DNA of 6,670 nt from an uncultured Caryophanales bacterium (GTDB lineage: Bacteria > Bacillota_I > Bacilli_A > RF39 > UBA660), in contig CALCBO010000131.1 in assembly GCA_937897245.1 (NCBI GenBank), positions 1-6,670 of the forward strand. Direction: 5' to 3'. The notes beneath the pieces were generated by a model. The model was not told where the DNA came from and made no database searches. It saw only the letters and a program-made list of their open reading frames with translations. Position 1 is the first letter of the stretch. Each line of letters begins with the position of its first letter. Positions 1 to 5,663 of the stretch are shown piece after piece. A program made the translations under genes and the position numbers.

Positions 1-100
1 CATATAATAATCCAATAGTATTTTGATAATCCCCATTTTCTTCATTTGGATTGCCATTACCTCTTACAGCAATATAATTCATTTTAGGTATTTCAATTAG
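1..100 (-). CDS. GyrI-like domain protein, N-terminal fragment (runs off window start)
   Basis: Read on the minus strand, this stretch gives an open frame with LIEIPK followed by MNYIAVRGNGNPNEENGDYQ and then NTIGLLY. This strongly resembles the N-terminal part of GyrI-like small-molecule-binding domain proteins (COG4832 type), where a proline-x-methionine segment leads into an A-V-R-G-x-G-N-P-N-E stretch and a GLLY helix. These proteins are thought to bind small molecules; no exact function can be given here. The methionine at 80-82 may be internal, since family members usually have about 20 residues before it. The C-terminal part would lie beyond position 1. Further upstream on this strand the DNA is secY, so the gene is cut at a junction near 85-110. 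The assignment rests on motif memory only. The sequence match looks convincing, but whether the gene is intact in the organism is unknown. Confidence 0.55.
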
Positions 101-101
101 A

Positions 102-1262
102 GTACCAGGAACAGAAAACTTAACAAAAAATTTGGGATTTTTAGAATTAATTAATACAATTGGTGGTGGAGCACTTAAAAACTTTTCAATATTTGCTCTA
201 GGAGTAATGCCTTACATTACCGCATCAATTATTACTCAATTATTACAGATGGACATTTTTCCTTATTTTACTGAATTAAGGAAACAAGGTCATACTGGAA
301 TGCAAAAGATAAATCAAATAACTCGTTATATGGGTATTATATTTGCCTTTATTGAAGGATATGCCTTTGCTTTTGCCTTTATTGGTAAAGCTGGTAATCC
401 AATGCAATATATGTATATCGCAACAGTATTAACTGCTGGAACAGCCTTACTATTATGGATGGGAGATCAAATGACCCAAAAAGGAATAGGTAATGGTGTT
501 AGTTTAATTATCATGGCAGGTATTATTGCTACACTTCCTCAAATGTTTATAACTGCATTTTCAAGTTTAGTAACATTTGATGGAGCTGCTCAAGTAATTA
601 CTCTTGGAGTTATAAAATTTATTCTATTTGCTTTAGTATACTTTGCTATAGTGATAGGAATGATTTTTGTCCAAGAATCTGAAAGAAGAATCCCAATACA
701 ATATGCAAATAAATCAACTAGTGCATATGGCAATGCTCAAAGTTTTATGCCAATAAAAATTAATACAGCTGGAGTTGTACCAGTAATCTTTGCTTCTAGT
801 TTATTATCAATTCCAGGAATTATAGCTCAAATTGTAAAGAATGATACTTTTACAGTTATTGTACAAAAGTATTTAACATATACAACACCTGTAGGATTTA
901 CATTATATGTAATATTTATCTTCTTCTTTGCATACTTCTATACATTTATTCAATTAAAACCAGATGAATTTGCAAAGAATTTACAGGAAAATGGAGGATA
1001 TATTCCAGGAATTAGACCAGGAGATGAAACTAAAGAATATATTACAAAAGTATTAACTCGTCTAACAGTACTAGGAGCAGCATTTTTATCAATAATTGCT
1101 GGACTACCAATTTTATTTTCAAGATTTACAAGCTTACCTACATCAGTAACAATTGGAGGTACTGGATTGTTAATCGTAGTTGGTGTAGCCTTAGAAACTT
1201 ATAAACAACTAGAAGGTAGTATACTAACTAGAAGCTATAAGAGAGGATATAGTAGAAGGTAA
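102..1262 (+). CDS. secY: SecY preprotein translocase channel subunit, N-terminus missing
   Basis: SecY forms the membrane channel of the SecYEG translocase, through which unfolded preproteins are exported or inserted. The open frame starts after a TAA at 75-77. Recognisable SecY sequence begins with VPGTENL near 102, and the first usual start codon is a TTG at 132. Counting from that TTG, visible family blocks are the plug/TM2 region SIFALGVMPYITASI (19-33), QKGIGNGVSLII (116-127), PIKINTAGVVPVIFA (207-221), LQENGGYIPGIRPG (284-297) and the C-terminal ALETYKQLE (353-361). Multiple hydrophobic segments fit the remaining membrane helices. SecY is normally about 420-440 residues; here TM1 and the cytoplasmic N-terminus (roughly 40-50 residues) are absent and opposite-strand GyrI-like sequence stands in their place. 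TTG is probably not a true start, as it would remove TM1. The identity is certain; the 5' end is abnormal. adk follows 3 bp after the stop. Confidence 0.95.
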   Translation, partial: VPGTENLTKNLGFLELINTIGGGALKNFSIFALGVMPYITASIITQLLQMDIFPYFTELRKQGHTGMQKINQITRYMGIIFAFIEGYAFAFAFIGKAGNPMQYMYIATVLTAGTALLLWMGDQMTQKGIGNGVSLIIMAGIIATLPQMFITAFSSLVTFDGAAQVITLGVIKFILFALVYFAIVIGMIFVQESERRIPIQYANKSTSAYGNAQSFMPIKINTAGVVPVIFASSLLSIPGIIAQIVKNDTFTVIVQKYLTYTTPVGFTLYVIFIFFFAYFYTFIQLKPDEFAKNLQENGGYIPGIRPGDETKEYITKVLTRLTVLGAAFLSIIAGLPILFSRFTSLPTSVTIGGTGLLIVVGVALETYKQLEGSILTRSYKRGYSRR

Positions 1263-1265
1263 TTT

Positions 1266-1919
1266 ATGAAGAATATTATGTTTATTGCACCACCTGCTGC
1301 AGGAAAAGGAACACAAGCAGAACTAATAGTTGAAAAATATGGGATTCCTCATATTTCAACTGGAGACATCTTAAGAGAAATCTCAAAAGAAGATAGCGAA
1401 ATAGGAAAATATGTTTATGAAACCCTAGCAAGTGGTCAGTTAGTTAAAGATGAAATTGCATATCAATTAATTGAAGACAGACTAAAAAGAGAAGATTGTA
1501 AAAATGGTTATATTATAGATGGATTTCCACGTAATATAGAACAAGCCTATGAATATGACAAAATGTTAGATAGACTTGGATATAATGTAGGTAATGTTAT
1601 CTTAATTAATATTGACAAATCTACATTAGAAAAAAGAATTACAGGTAGAAGAGTCTGTGAAAAATGTAATACAATCTATAATATAAATGATGAAAATAGT
1701 TCACCAAAAGTAGAATCTATATGTGATAATTGTGGTGGAAATCTATATCAAAGAAGTGATGATAACTTAGAATCATTTGAGACTAGATATCAAACTTATG
1801 AAGATAAAACTTCACCAATTATTGAACATTATAGAGAACAAAAAGTACTAAAAGAAATAGATGGAAATGATTCCGTAGAAAATATTTTTGAAAAAATTGA
1901 TAAGATTATCAATGAATAA
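1266..1919 (+). CDS. adk: Adenylate kinase with zinc-type LID domain
   Basis: This cytoplasmic enzyme interconverts ATP + AMP and 2 ADP. Its 217 residues match the long-form bacterial family. The P-loop at 8-17 reads APPAAGKGTQ, whereas the usual form is G-x-P-G-A-G-K-G-T-Q, so two glycines are alanine or proline while GKGT is kept. The AMP-binding region shows HISTGDILR (29-37) and DGFPR (85-89). The LID (about 127-165) holds C131, C134, C153 and C156 in two C-x2-C pairs, typical of the structural zinc site in Gram-positive enzymes. RSDDN (163-167) and ETR (172-174) supply LID and catalytic arginines. The ATG lies 3 bp after the secY stop, with an AGAAGG-like binding site inside the secY tail, implying translational coupling. 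The normal downstream partner map is absent. Identity is firm; the P-loop variant probably remains active because the lysine and following threonine are present. Confidence 0.97.
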   Translation: MKNIMFIAPPAAGKGTQAELIVEKYGIPHISTGDILREISKEDSEIGKYVYETLASGQLVKDEIAYQLIEDRLKREDCKNGYIIDGFPRNIEQAYEYDKMLDRLGYNVGNVILINIDKSTLEKRITGRRVCEKCNTIYNINDENSSPKVESICDNCGGNLYQRSDDNLESFETRYQTYEDKTSPIIEHYREQKVLKEIDGNDSVENIFEKIDKIINE

Positions 1920-1950
1920 TGTATCATTTATCATAAGTATCTAAACATAC

Positions 1951-1975
1951 AAAGGAGGTATTATATACCTTCTTT
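1951..1975 (+). promoter_or_regulatory. Leader hairpin with a buried Shine-Dalgarno-like sequence
   Basis: In the 112-bp gap between adk and infA, 1951-1961 (AAAGGAGGTAT) pairs with 1965-1975 (ATACCTTCTTT). The result is an 11-bp stem with one G-U pair and a 3-nt loop. The 5' arm is a near-perfect Shine-Dalgarno sequence, but no start codon follows at a workable distance, and the infA ribosome binding site lies about 60 nt downstream. No T-run follows, so it is not an ordinary terminator. It could be a leader control element, a ribosome standby site or an RNA processing site. The structure is seen in the sequence; its role is unknown. Confidence 0.45.
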
Positions 1976-1989
1976 AGGAGATACATTTC

Positions 1990-2005
1990 AACCATAATTA
2001 TGGTT
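1990..2005. repeat. 16-bp perfect palindrome in the infA leader
   Basis: AACCATAATTATGGTT is a perfect inverted repeat 26 bp before the infA start codon. As RNA it could form a 6-bp stem with a 4-nt AATT loop; as DNA it could be a dimer binding site. It lies 15 bp after the larger hairpin at 1951-1975. No T-run follows it. In DNA this AT-rich a 16-bp perfect palindrome is somewhat unlikely by chance but not extraordinary. Confidence 0.35.
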
Positions 2006-2031
2006 TAAATCTTACACAGGAGAGTGAAGAG

Positions 2032-2247
2032 ATGGCTAAGGAAGATACAATTGAAATAGAAGGTAAAGTTCAAGAAATTATTCCAGGAGGCAAGTTTATT
2101 GTTAAATTGGAAAATGGACACTCTGTGGAAGCTCACGTTTCTGGTAAAATACGAATGAATTATATTCGCATCTTAGCAGGAGATACCGTAGTAGTTGAAC
2201 TTTCACCTTACGACTTAACACGTGGGCGTATAACTTATAGGAAATAA
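2032..2247 (+). CDS. infA: Translation initiation factor IF-1
   Basis: IF-1 is an S1/OB-fold protein that binds the A site of the 30S subunit during initiation and works with IF-2 and IF-3. At 71 residues it is within one residue of the usual bacterial length. The whole chain aligns to the family: [20 protein letters not shown] (7-26), [20 protein letters not shown] (27-46), then [19 protein letters not shown] and the terminal ITYRK. The ATG is preceded by AGGAG about 9 nt upstream. The gene stands alone between two long spacers, 112 bp before it and 198 bp after it, which is unusual inside this tight cluster. Its last 26 coding and stop bases, plus one base, are repeated twice more downstream (see the tandem repeat). 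Identity is certain. Confidence 0.98.
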   Translation: MAKEDTIEIEGKVQEIIPGGKFIVKLENGHSVEAHVSGKIRMNYIRILAGDTVVVELSPYDLTRGRITYRK

Positions 2248-2384
2248 GAAAAGACTAAGTCCGGTGACATAGGATTAACCGACAGTCAGGTGGGCGAACA
2301 ACTTATAGGAAATAAGAAAAGGCTTACTACGTTGGTATATAATCTACCGACAGTCAGGTGGGCGTATAACTTATAGGAAATAAG
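2222..2384 (+). repeat. 68-bp-period tandem repeat built on the infA 3' end
   Basis: The 27-base block starting GTGGGCG and ending GGAAATAAG occurs at 2222-2248 (the infA 3' end with its stop), 2290-2316 and 2358-2384, exactly 68 bp apart. Copies 1 and 3 are identical; copy 2 differs at two bases. The two 41-bp linkers (2249-2289, 2317-2357) are the same length and match at about 30 of 41 positions. Their first five and last twelve bases are identical and all differences fall in the middle. Each 27-mer contains CTTAT-AGGAA-ATAAG, a 5-bp hairpin. In each linker GACT or GGCT can pair with AGTC, and a GGT-containing arm with ACCGAC. This is most simply a tandem duplication of the gene tail that then diverged, with possible RNA structure. 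The repeats after the infA stop carry no credible gene. Confidence 0.85.
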
Positions 2385-2392
2385 TAATAGTA

Positions 2393-2413
2393 TTTCTACT
2401 GAATAAGTAGAAA
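2393..2413 (+). other. Hairpin before rpmJ
   Basis: TTTCTACT (2393-2400) pairs perfectly with AGTAGAAA (2406-2413) around a 5-nt GAATA loop, directly after the third repeat copy and 32 bp before the rpmJ start. No T-run follows, so termination is unlikely. It could be a processing or mRNA-stability element between infA and rpmJ. The pairing is seen in the sequence; any function is inference. Confidence 0.4.
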
Positions 2414-2445
2414 ATAACCTATCTTTAATAATAGGAGGTAAAAAT

Positions 2446-2559
2446 ATGAAAGTAAAAGCATCAGTTAAACCAATTTGTGAAAAATGCAAAGTGGTAAAAC
2501 GTAAAGGAAAAGTAAGAATTATTTGTGAAAATCCAAAACACAAACAAGTGCAAGGATAA
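2446..2559 (+). CDS. rpmJ: 50S ribosomal protein bL36, zinc-binding form
   Basis: bL36 is the smallest large-subunit protein and binds 23S rRNA. The 37-residue product starts [15 protein letters not shown] and ends KHKQVQG, the normal bacterial length. C11, C14, C27 and H32 form the CCCH zinc ribbon of the zinc-requiring paralogue; the zinc-free type lacks these. Arginine and lysine are abundant, as expected for an rRNA-binding protein. The start codon follows AGGAGGT at 2433-2439, and rpsM begins 18 bp after the stop, so they are cotranscribed. It sits in its standard place between infA and rpsM, but the spacer from infA (198 bp) is several times longer than usual because of the tandem repeat and hairpin described separately. 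Identity is certain. Confidence 0.97.
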   Translation: MKVKASVKPICEKCKVVKRKGKVRIICENPKHKQVQG

Positions 2560-2577
2560 TATTAGGAGGTGTATTAG

Positions 2578-2946
2578 ATGGCACGTATTAAAGGTGTAGA
2601 CATTCCAAACGATAAACATATTTGTATTTCATTAACATATATCTATGGTATTGGAAGAAGTCTAGCAAATCAAATTCTAAAAGACGCAAAAATTGATCCA
2701 ACTATCAAAGCAAAAGATTTATCACAAGAACAATTAATAAAAATTCGTGATGAAATCAATAAGCATTTGACAGAAGGAGACTTACGTCGTGAAGTAAGTA
2801 TGAATATTAAAACAAAGATGGAAATTAATTCATACGAAGGAAGTCGTCACAAAAAAGGATTACCTGTAAGGGGACAAAGAACTAATCGTAATGCTCGTAC
2901 TCGTAAGGGTAAAGGAAAAGTAGTAGCAAATAAGAAAAAAGTTTAG
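2578..2946 (+). CDS. rpsM: 30S ribosomal protein uS13
   Basis: uS13 lies in the head of the small subunit, contacts uL5 and uL31 bridges to the 50S, and its tail touches P-site tRNA. The 122 residues match the usual length. [10 protein letters not shown] opens the chain, [10 protein letters not shown] (21-30) is the helix-two-turn-helix region, and [20 protein letters not shown] (88-107) is the family signature, ending in a lysine-rich tail. AGGAGGTG at 2564-2571 precedes the ATG. Arginine is mainly CGT here, whereas secY and adk mostly use AGA, consistent with selection on a highly expressed gene. It forms the start of the rpsM-rpsK-rpoA-rplQ alpha cluster. The stop is TAG. In the usual gene order rpsD would be elsewhere, as in other Bacillota, and it is not in this window. 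Identity is certain. Confidence 0.98.
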   Translation: MARIKGVDIPNDKHICISLTYIYGIGRSLANQILKDAKIDPTIKAKDLSQEQLIKIRDEINKHLTEGDLRREVSMNIKTKMEINSYEGSRHKKGLPVRGQRTNRNARTRKGKGKVVANKKKV

Positions 2947-2975
2947 TTAAATAAATAAAAAAGGAGGTAAGACTT

Positions 2976-3359
2976 ATGGCTTATAAAACAAGAAAGAAAA
3001 AAGTGAAAAAGAACGTACCTGAAGGTATGGCACATATTCATTCAACATTTAATAATACAATTACTACAATCACAGATAAAGAAGGTAATGTAATAAGCTG
3101 GGCATCATCTGGTGCAATTGGTTTTAAAGGAAGTAAAAAATCAACTCCATTTGCTGCTGGAATGGCTGCTGAGGCTGCAGGAAAAGCTGCATATGATATG
3201 GGAATGCGTAAAGTAGAAGTACACGTAAAAGGATTAGGACCAGGACGTGAAACAGCAATTCGTTCATTACAAACTGCAGGTCTAGAAGTAACTTCAATAA
3301 TTGATGTTACACCAATCCCACATAACGGATGTCGTCCACCTAAACGTCCAAGAGGATAA
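2976..3359 (+). CDS. rpsK: 30S ribosomal protein uS11
   Basis: uS11 sits on the platform of the small subunit near the mRNA exit and the E site, and partners with uS7 and bS18. The 127 residues are close to the usual 127-131. The basic N-terminus is followed by [16 protein letters not shown] (19-34), [19 protein letters not shown] (44-62) and the C-terminal signature [17 protein letters not shown] (110-126). The ATG is preceded by AAGGAGGT. Spacing is 29 bp from rpsM and 68 bp to rpoA, with no terminator seen in either gap. The 68-bp gap is AT-rich and holds only a short spurious frame that overlaps rpoA. Identity is certain. Confidence 0.98.
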   Translation: MAYKTRKKKVKKNVPEGMAHIHSTFNNTITTITDKEGNVISWASSGAIGFKGSKKSTPFAAGMAAEAAGKAAYDMGMRKVEVHVKGLGPGRETAIRSLQTAGLEVTSIIDVTPIPHNGCRPPKRPRG

Positions 3360-3427
3360 TAGGAATATAATATGTGGAAAAATAATAGAATAAAGTTTGT
3401 GAAAAAAAATAAAGGGAGGTTAGTTTC

Positions 3428-4378
3428 ATGTTACAATTTGAAAAACCAATTTATAAAATAACAGATTCAATAGAAAGTAATTTCTATGGAAGATTTGAAC
3501 TAGAACCATTAGAAAGAGGTTTTGGTACTACTATTGGTAATGCCTTAAGAAGAGTAATGTTATCATCATTACCAGGAAGTGCTATAAGTAGTATAAAAAT
3601 TGAAGGAGTACTTCATGAATTCCAAACAATTGATGGAGTATATGAAGATGTCACAACAATTATATTAAACTTAAAAGGTATTGTCTTTAAAAATCATTCA
3701 AATGAGGCAAAAGTTGTCCGTATTAATGCAACTAAAGAAGGAGAAGTTACTGCTGCAGATATTGAACATGATGCAGATATTGAAGTAATCAATACAGATA
3801 AGGTTATTTGTACATTATCTAAAGGTGCTACATTCAATATGGAAATGACTGTAACTAATGGTCGTGGATATGTAAGAAGTGAAGATAACAAAAAAATTCA
3901 TGATATCAAAAAAGCAGGAGAAATCGCAATTGATTCATTATATTCACCAATTGAAAGAGTATCATATGAAGTCGGAAATGCACGTGTTGGACAAGATGAA
4001 AGTTATGACAAATTAATACTAGATGTATGGACTAACGGTTCTATTAAACCAGAAGAAGCAATTGCTTTAGCGTCACGTATTTTAATAGAACACTTACAAA
4101 TATTAACAGACTTATCAGAAATTGCTGATGTAAGTGGAATGATGATTGAAAAGACTGAAGATCCAATCGTCAAAGCTCTTGAAACTTCAATTGAAGATTT
4201 AGATTTCTCGGTTAGAGCATATAACTGTTTAAAAAGAGCTGGAATTCACACATTACAAGACCTTGTAAATAAGAGTGAATCAGATATGATGAAAATCCGT
4301 AATCTAGGTAAAAAATCATTAAAAGAAGTACTTGATAAAATCAGAGATATGGGTTTAATCTTACGTGATGATGACTAA
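3428..4378 (+). CDS. rpoA: DNA-directed RNA polymerase subunit alpha
   Basis: The alpha dimer nucleates RNA polymerase assembly, and its C-terminal domain binds UP elements and activators. The 316 residues match the Bacillota norm. The N-terminal domain shows RFELEPLERGFGTTIGNALR (22-41) and RRVMLSSLPGSAISSIKIEG (41-60), then the insert domain and the second dimerisation block around EEAIALASRILIEHLQIL (209-226). After a linker near 240-253 comes the complete C-terminal domain: LDFSVRAYNCLKRAGI (258-273) and IRNLGKKSLKEVLDKI (290-305). R263 and N266 correspond to the DNA-contacting R265 and N268 of E. coli. GGAGGT at 3415-3420 precedes the ATG by 7 nt. rplQ starts 17 bp after the stop. Identity is certain and nothing is missing. 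Confidence 0.98.
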   Translation: MLQFEKPIYKITDSIESNFYGRFELEPLERGFGTTIGNALRRVMLSSLPGSAISSIKIEGVLHEFQTIDGVYEDVTTIILNLKGIVFKNHSNEAKVVRINATKEGEVTAADIEHDADIEVINTDKVICTLSKGATFNMEMTVTNGRGYVRSEDNKKIHDIKKAGEIAIDSLYSPIERVSYEVGNARVGQDESYDKLILDVWTNGSIKPEEAIALASRILIEHLQILTDLSEIADVSGMMIEKTEDPIVKALETSIEDLDFSVRAYNCLKRAGIHTLQDLVNKSESDMMKIRNLGKKSLKEVLDKIRDMGLILRDDD

Positions 4379-4395
4379 GATAAGGAGGAAGAACA

Positions 4396-4764
4396 ATGGC
4401 ATATAGAAAATTAGGTAGAGATAACAAACATAGAAGAAGCATGTTAGCAACTTTAACAAAACAAGTAGTTAATAATGAGAGTATTACTACCACAGAAACT
4501 AGAGCTAAAGAAGTACGTAAGTTTGTTGATAAAATGATTACTTATGGAAAAAAAGGAGACTTAGTTTCTCGTCGTAAAGCATTAGCTTTTCTACATAATG
4601 ATAAAGCAACTGTTGATAAAATCTTTAATGATTTAGCAAAACGTTATGAAAATCGTAATGGTGGGTATACTCAAATTTTAAAATTAACAGAAAGACGTGG
4701 AGATAATTCTCTAATGGTTATTTTAAGATTAGTTGATGAAACAAAACCAGAAGATAATAAGTAA
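4396..4764 (+). CDS. rplQ: 50S ribosomal protein bL17
   Basis: bL17 is a large-subunit protein near the peptide exit tunnel. The 122 residues fit the usual Bacillota length. The N-terminus [16 protein letters not shown], the signature [20 protein letters not shown] (30-49), and the C-terminal block [20 protein letters not shown] (89-108) are all present. AAGGAGGA precedes the ATG by about 7 nt, and the gap from rpoA is only 17 bp. An intrinsic terminator 21 bp after the stop marks this as the last gene of the ribosomal operon. In many Bacilli the ecfA1 gene follows directly; here a dehydrogenase gene intervenes. Identity is certain. Confidence 0.98.
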   Translation: MAYRKLGRDNKHRRSMLATLTKQVVNNESITTTETRAKEVRKFVDKMITYGKKGDLVSRRKALAFLHNDKATVDKIFNDLAKRYENRNGGYTQILKLTERRGDNSLMVILRLVDETKPEDNK

Positions 4765-4785
4765 TAAAATAATATAATATTAGGG

Positions 4786-4811
4786 ACAAGTATATAAATA
4801 CTTGTTTTTTT
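4786..4811 (+). terminator. Intrinsic terminator of the ribosomal protein operon
   Basis: ACAAGTAT (4786-4793) pairs with ATACTTGT (4798-4805) as a perfect 8-bp stem around a 4-nt ATAA loop, followed by a run of T through 4811. A G-T pair can extend the base. The stem is AT-rich but the shape and the T-run are standard. It lies 21 bp after the rplQ stop, where the alpha operon is expected to end. Confidence 0.8.
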
Positions 4812-4832
4812 GGTATTAGAAAGTCTTTTTTA

Positions 4833-4841
4833 TGATATAAT
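4833..4841 (+). promoter_or_regulatory. Extended -10 promoter for the dehydrogenase gene
   Basis: TGATATAAT is a perfect extended -10 element (TG-n-TATAAT) of the housekeeping sigma factor. No good -35 sits 16-18 bp upstream; TTGGTA at 4810-4815 is 20 bp away, slightly too far. Extended -10 promoters often work without a strong -35. The predicted start of transcription is near 4848, giving a leader of roughly 16 nt before the ATG at 4864. Its place directly after the terminator supports a separate transcription unit. Confidence 0.65.
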
Positions 4842-4863
4842 GTAATTAGAAGTGGGTGATAGG

Positions 4864-5622
4864 ATGAAAGCATTAATAACAGGAGCATCATCTGGAATCG
4901 GGCTTGATATGGCTAAATATCTCGCAACTAAAAAATATGAATTAATACTTGTAGCGAGAAATAAAGAAAAATTAGAAGAAATACAAGAAAAACTACCTAC
5001 AAAAGTCACAATAATTGTGGCAGATCTTTCTGATGAACAAAAAGTAAAAGAATTATATGTATTAGCTAAAAAGGAAAATATTGATATACTTATTAATAAT
5101 GCTGGCTTAGGTGATTTTGGTAATCTTACTGATACAGATATATCTAAAGATTTAGAATTAATTAACACTAATATAAAAGCACTACACATACTAACAAAAT
5201 ATATTGTAAAGGATATGGAAAAAAGAAATACAGATACATATATATTAAATGTAGCTTCATCTGCAGCTTTTCAACCAGGGCCATTAATGAGTACCTATTA
5301 TGCTACTAAAGCCTATGTTTATCAGCTTACTGAAGCACTATACTATGAAGAGAAAAAGAAAAAGACTAAAGTTCATGTATCGGTTTTATGTCCTGGACCA
5401 GTAGAAACTAATTTTAATAATGTTGCTGGAGTCAACTTTTCAGTTAAACCATTAAAAAGCTCATATGTAGCTAGATACGCAATAGATAATATGTTTAAAG
5501 AAAAACTATTAATAATTCCAGGGACTTATATGAAATTAGCTAGATTTTTTACTAGATTTCTTTCAGAAAAAGCTAAATTAAGAATGGTATATAGAATCCA
5601 AAAAAGAAAAACCAGCAAATAA
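4864..5622 (+). CDS. Short-chain dehydrogenase/reductase, classical type
   Basis: This is an NAD(P)-dependent oxidoreductase with a Rossmann fold; the substrate cannot be told from sequence. Counting from the ATG at 4864 (252 residues), TGASSGIG (6-13) is the dinucleotide-binding loop, ARNK (31-34) follows the second strand, where an arginine suggests NADP preference, and D54 and NNAG (78-81) are the usual adenine-site residues. The catalytic tetrad is N103, S133, Y146 and K149 (YATK), followed by CPGPVETNF (176-184). The length is normal for the classical family, and the basic C-terminus resembles DltE/YqjQ-like members. A GTG at 4852 is in frame, but GGGTGAT at 4855-4861 is the likely ribosome binding site and supports the ATG. 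It has its own promoter and a hairpin at its stop. It is not part of the canonical ribosomal cluster; its neighbours say nothing about its substrate. Confidence 0.92.
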   Translation: MKALITGASSGIGLDMAKYLATKKYELILVARNKEKLEEIQEKLPTKVTIIVADLSDEQKVKELYVLAKKENIDILINNAGLGDFGNLTDTDISKDLELINTNIKALHILTKYIVKDMEKRNTDTYILNVASSAAFQPGPLMSTYYATKAYVYQLTEALYYEEKKKKTKVHVSVLCPGPVETNFNNVAGVNFSVKPLKSSYVARYAIDNMFKEKLLIIPGTYMKLARFFTRFLSEKAKLRMVYRIQKRKTSK

Positions 5623-5632
5623 GTTGGTTTTT
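5607..5632 (+). terminator. Hairpin terminator overlapping the dehydrogenase stop codon
   Basis: AAAAACCAG (5607-5615) pairs with TTGGTTTTT (5624-5632) as a 9-bp stem with one G-T pair, around an 8-nt loop that contains the TAA stop (5620-5622). The five A and five T flanking the CCA/TGG core give it a terminator-like form that could act in both directions. The T-run is part of the stem and the G+C core is small, so termination may be partial. That would allow readthrough into the ATPase genes, for which no clear separate promoter is seen. Confidence 0.5.
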
Positions 5633-5663
5633 ATAATAAAAATACAAATAGGGGGGAACAAGA

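Noticed and set aside
2278..2296. GACAGTCAGGTGGGC resembles a stretch of 23S rRNA domain V (GACAGTGTCAGGTGGGC in some bacteria).
   Set aside because: The match needs a 2-base gap and stops immediately on both sides, and the GTGGGCG part is explained by infA coding sequence. Probably chance.
2222..2384. CRISPR-like array: conserved blocks with variable centres at regular spacing.
   Set aside because: Only two complete units, the repeat overlaps infA coding sequence, the variable parts are homologous to each other rather than unrelated, and no cas gene is present.
2222..2384. Attachment-site duplication: identical direct repeats at a gene 3' end are typical of integrative elements.
   Set aside because: The interval between copies is only 41 bp and carries no integrase or cargo; it would require several insertions and precise losses. 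Kept only as a remote alternative.
2286..2543. Minus-strand open frame of 85 codons.
   Set aside because: It is the antisense of the tandem repeat and of rpmJ, which is a certain gene on the plus strand; no family resemblance and no clear ribosome binding site.
3372..3461. 29-codon plus-strand frame in the rpsK-rpoA gap.
   Set aside because: No good ribosome binding site, it overlaps the start of rpoA in another frame, and its composition is what random AT-rich DNA gives.
4852..4863. GTG start adding four residues to the dehydrogenase.
   Set aside because: It lies within a few bases of the predicted transcription start and overlaps the ribosome binding site that fits the ATG at 4864; family members begin at the M-K-x-x-L-I-T-G position.
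4830..5189. Minus-strand open frame of 119 codons opposite the dehydrogenase.
   Set aside because: It mirrors the SDR coding sequence, whose motifs are unmistakable, and shows no family of its own.
5632..5637. TATAAT that could be a -10 for the ATPase genes.
   Set aside because: No -35 at a suitable distance and no TG extension, and it overlaps the hairpin arm; too weak to call in such AT-rich DNA.
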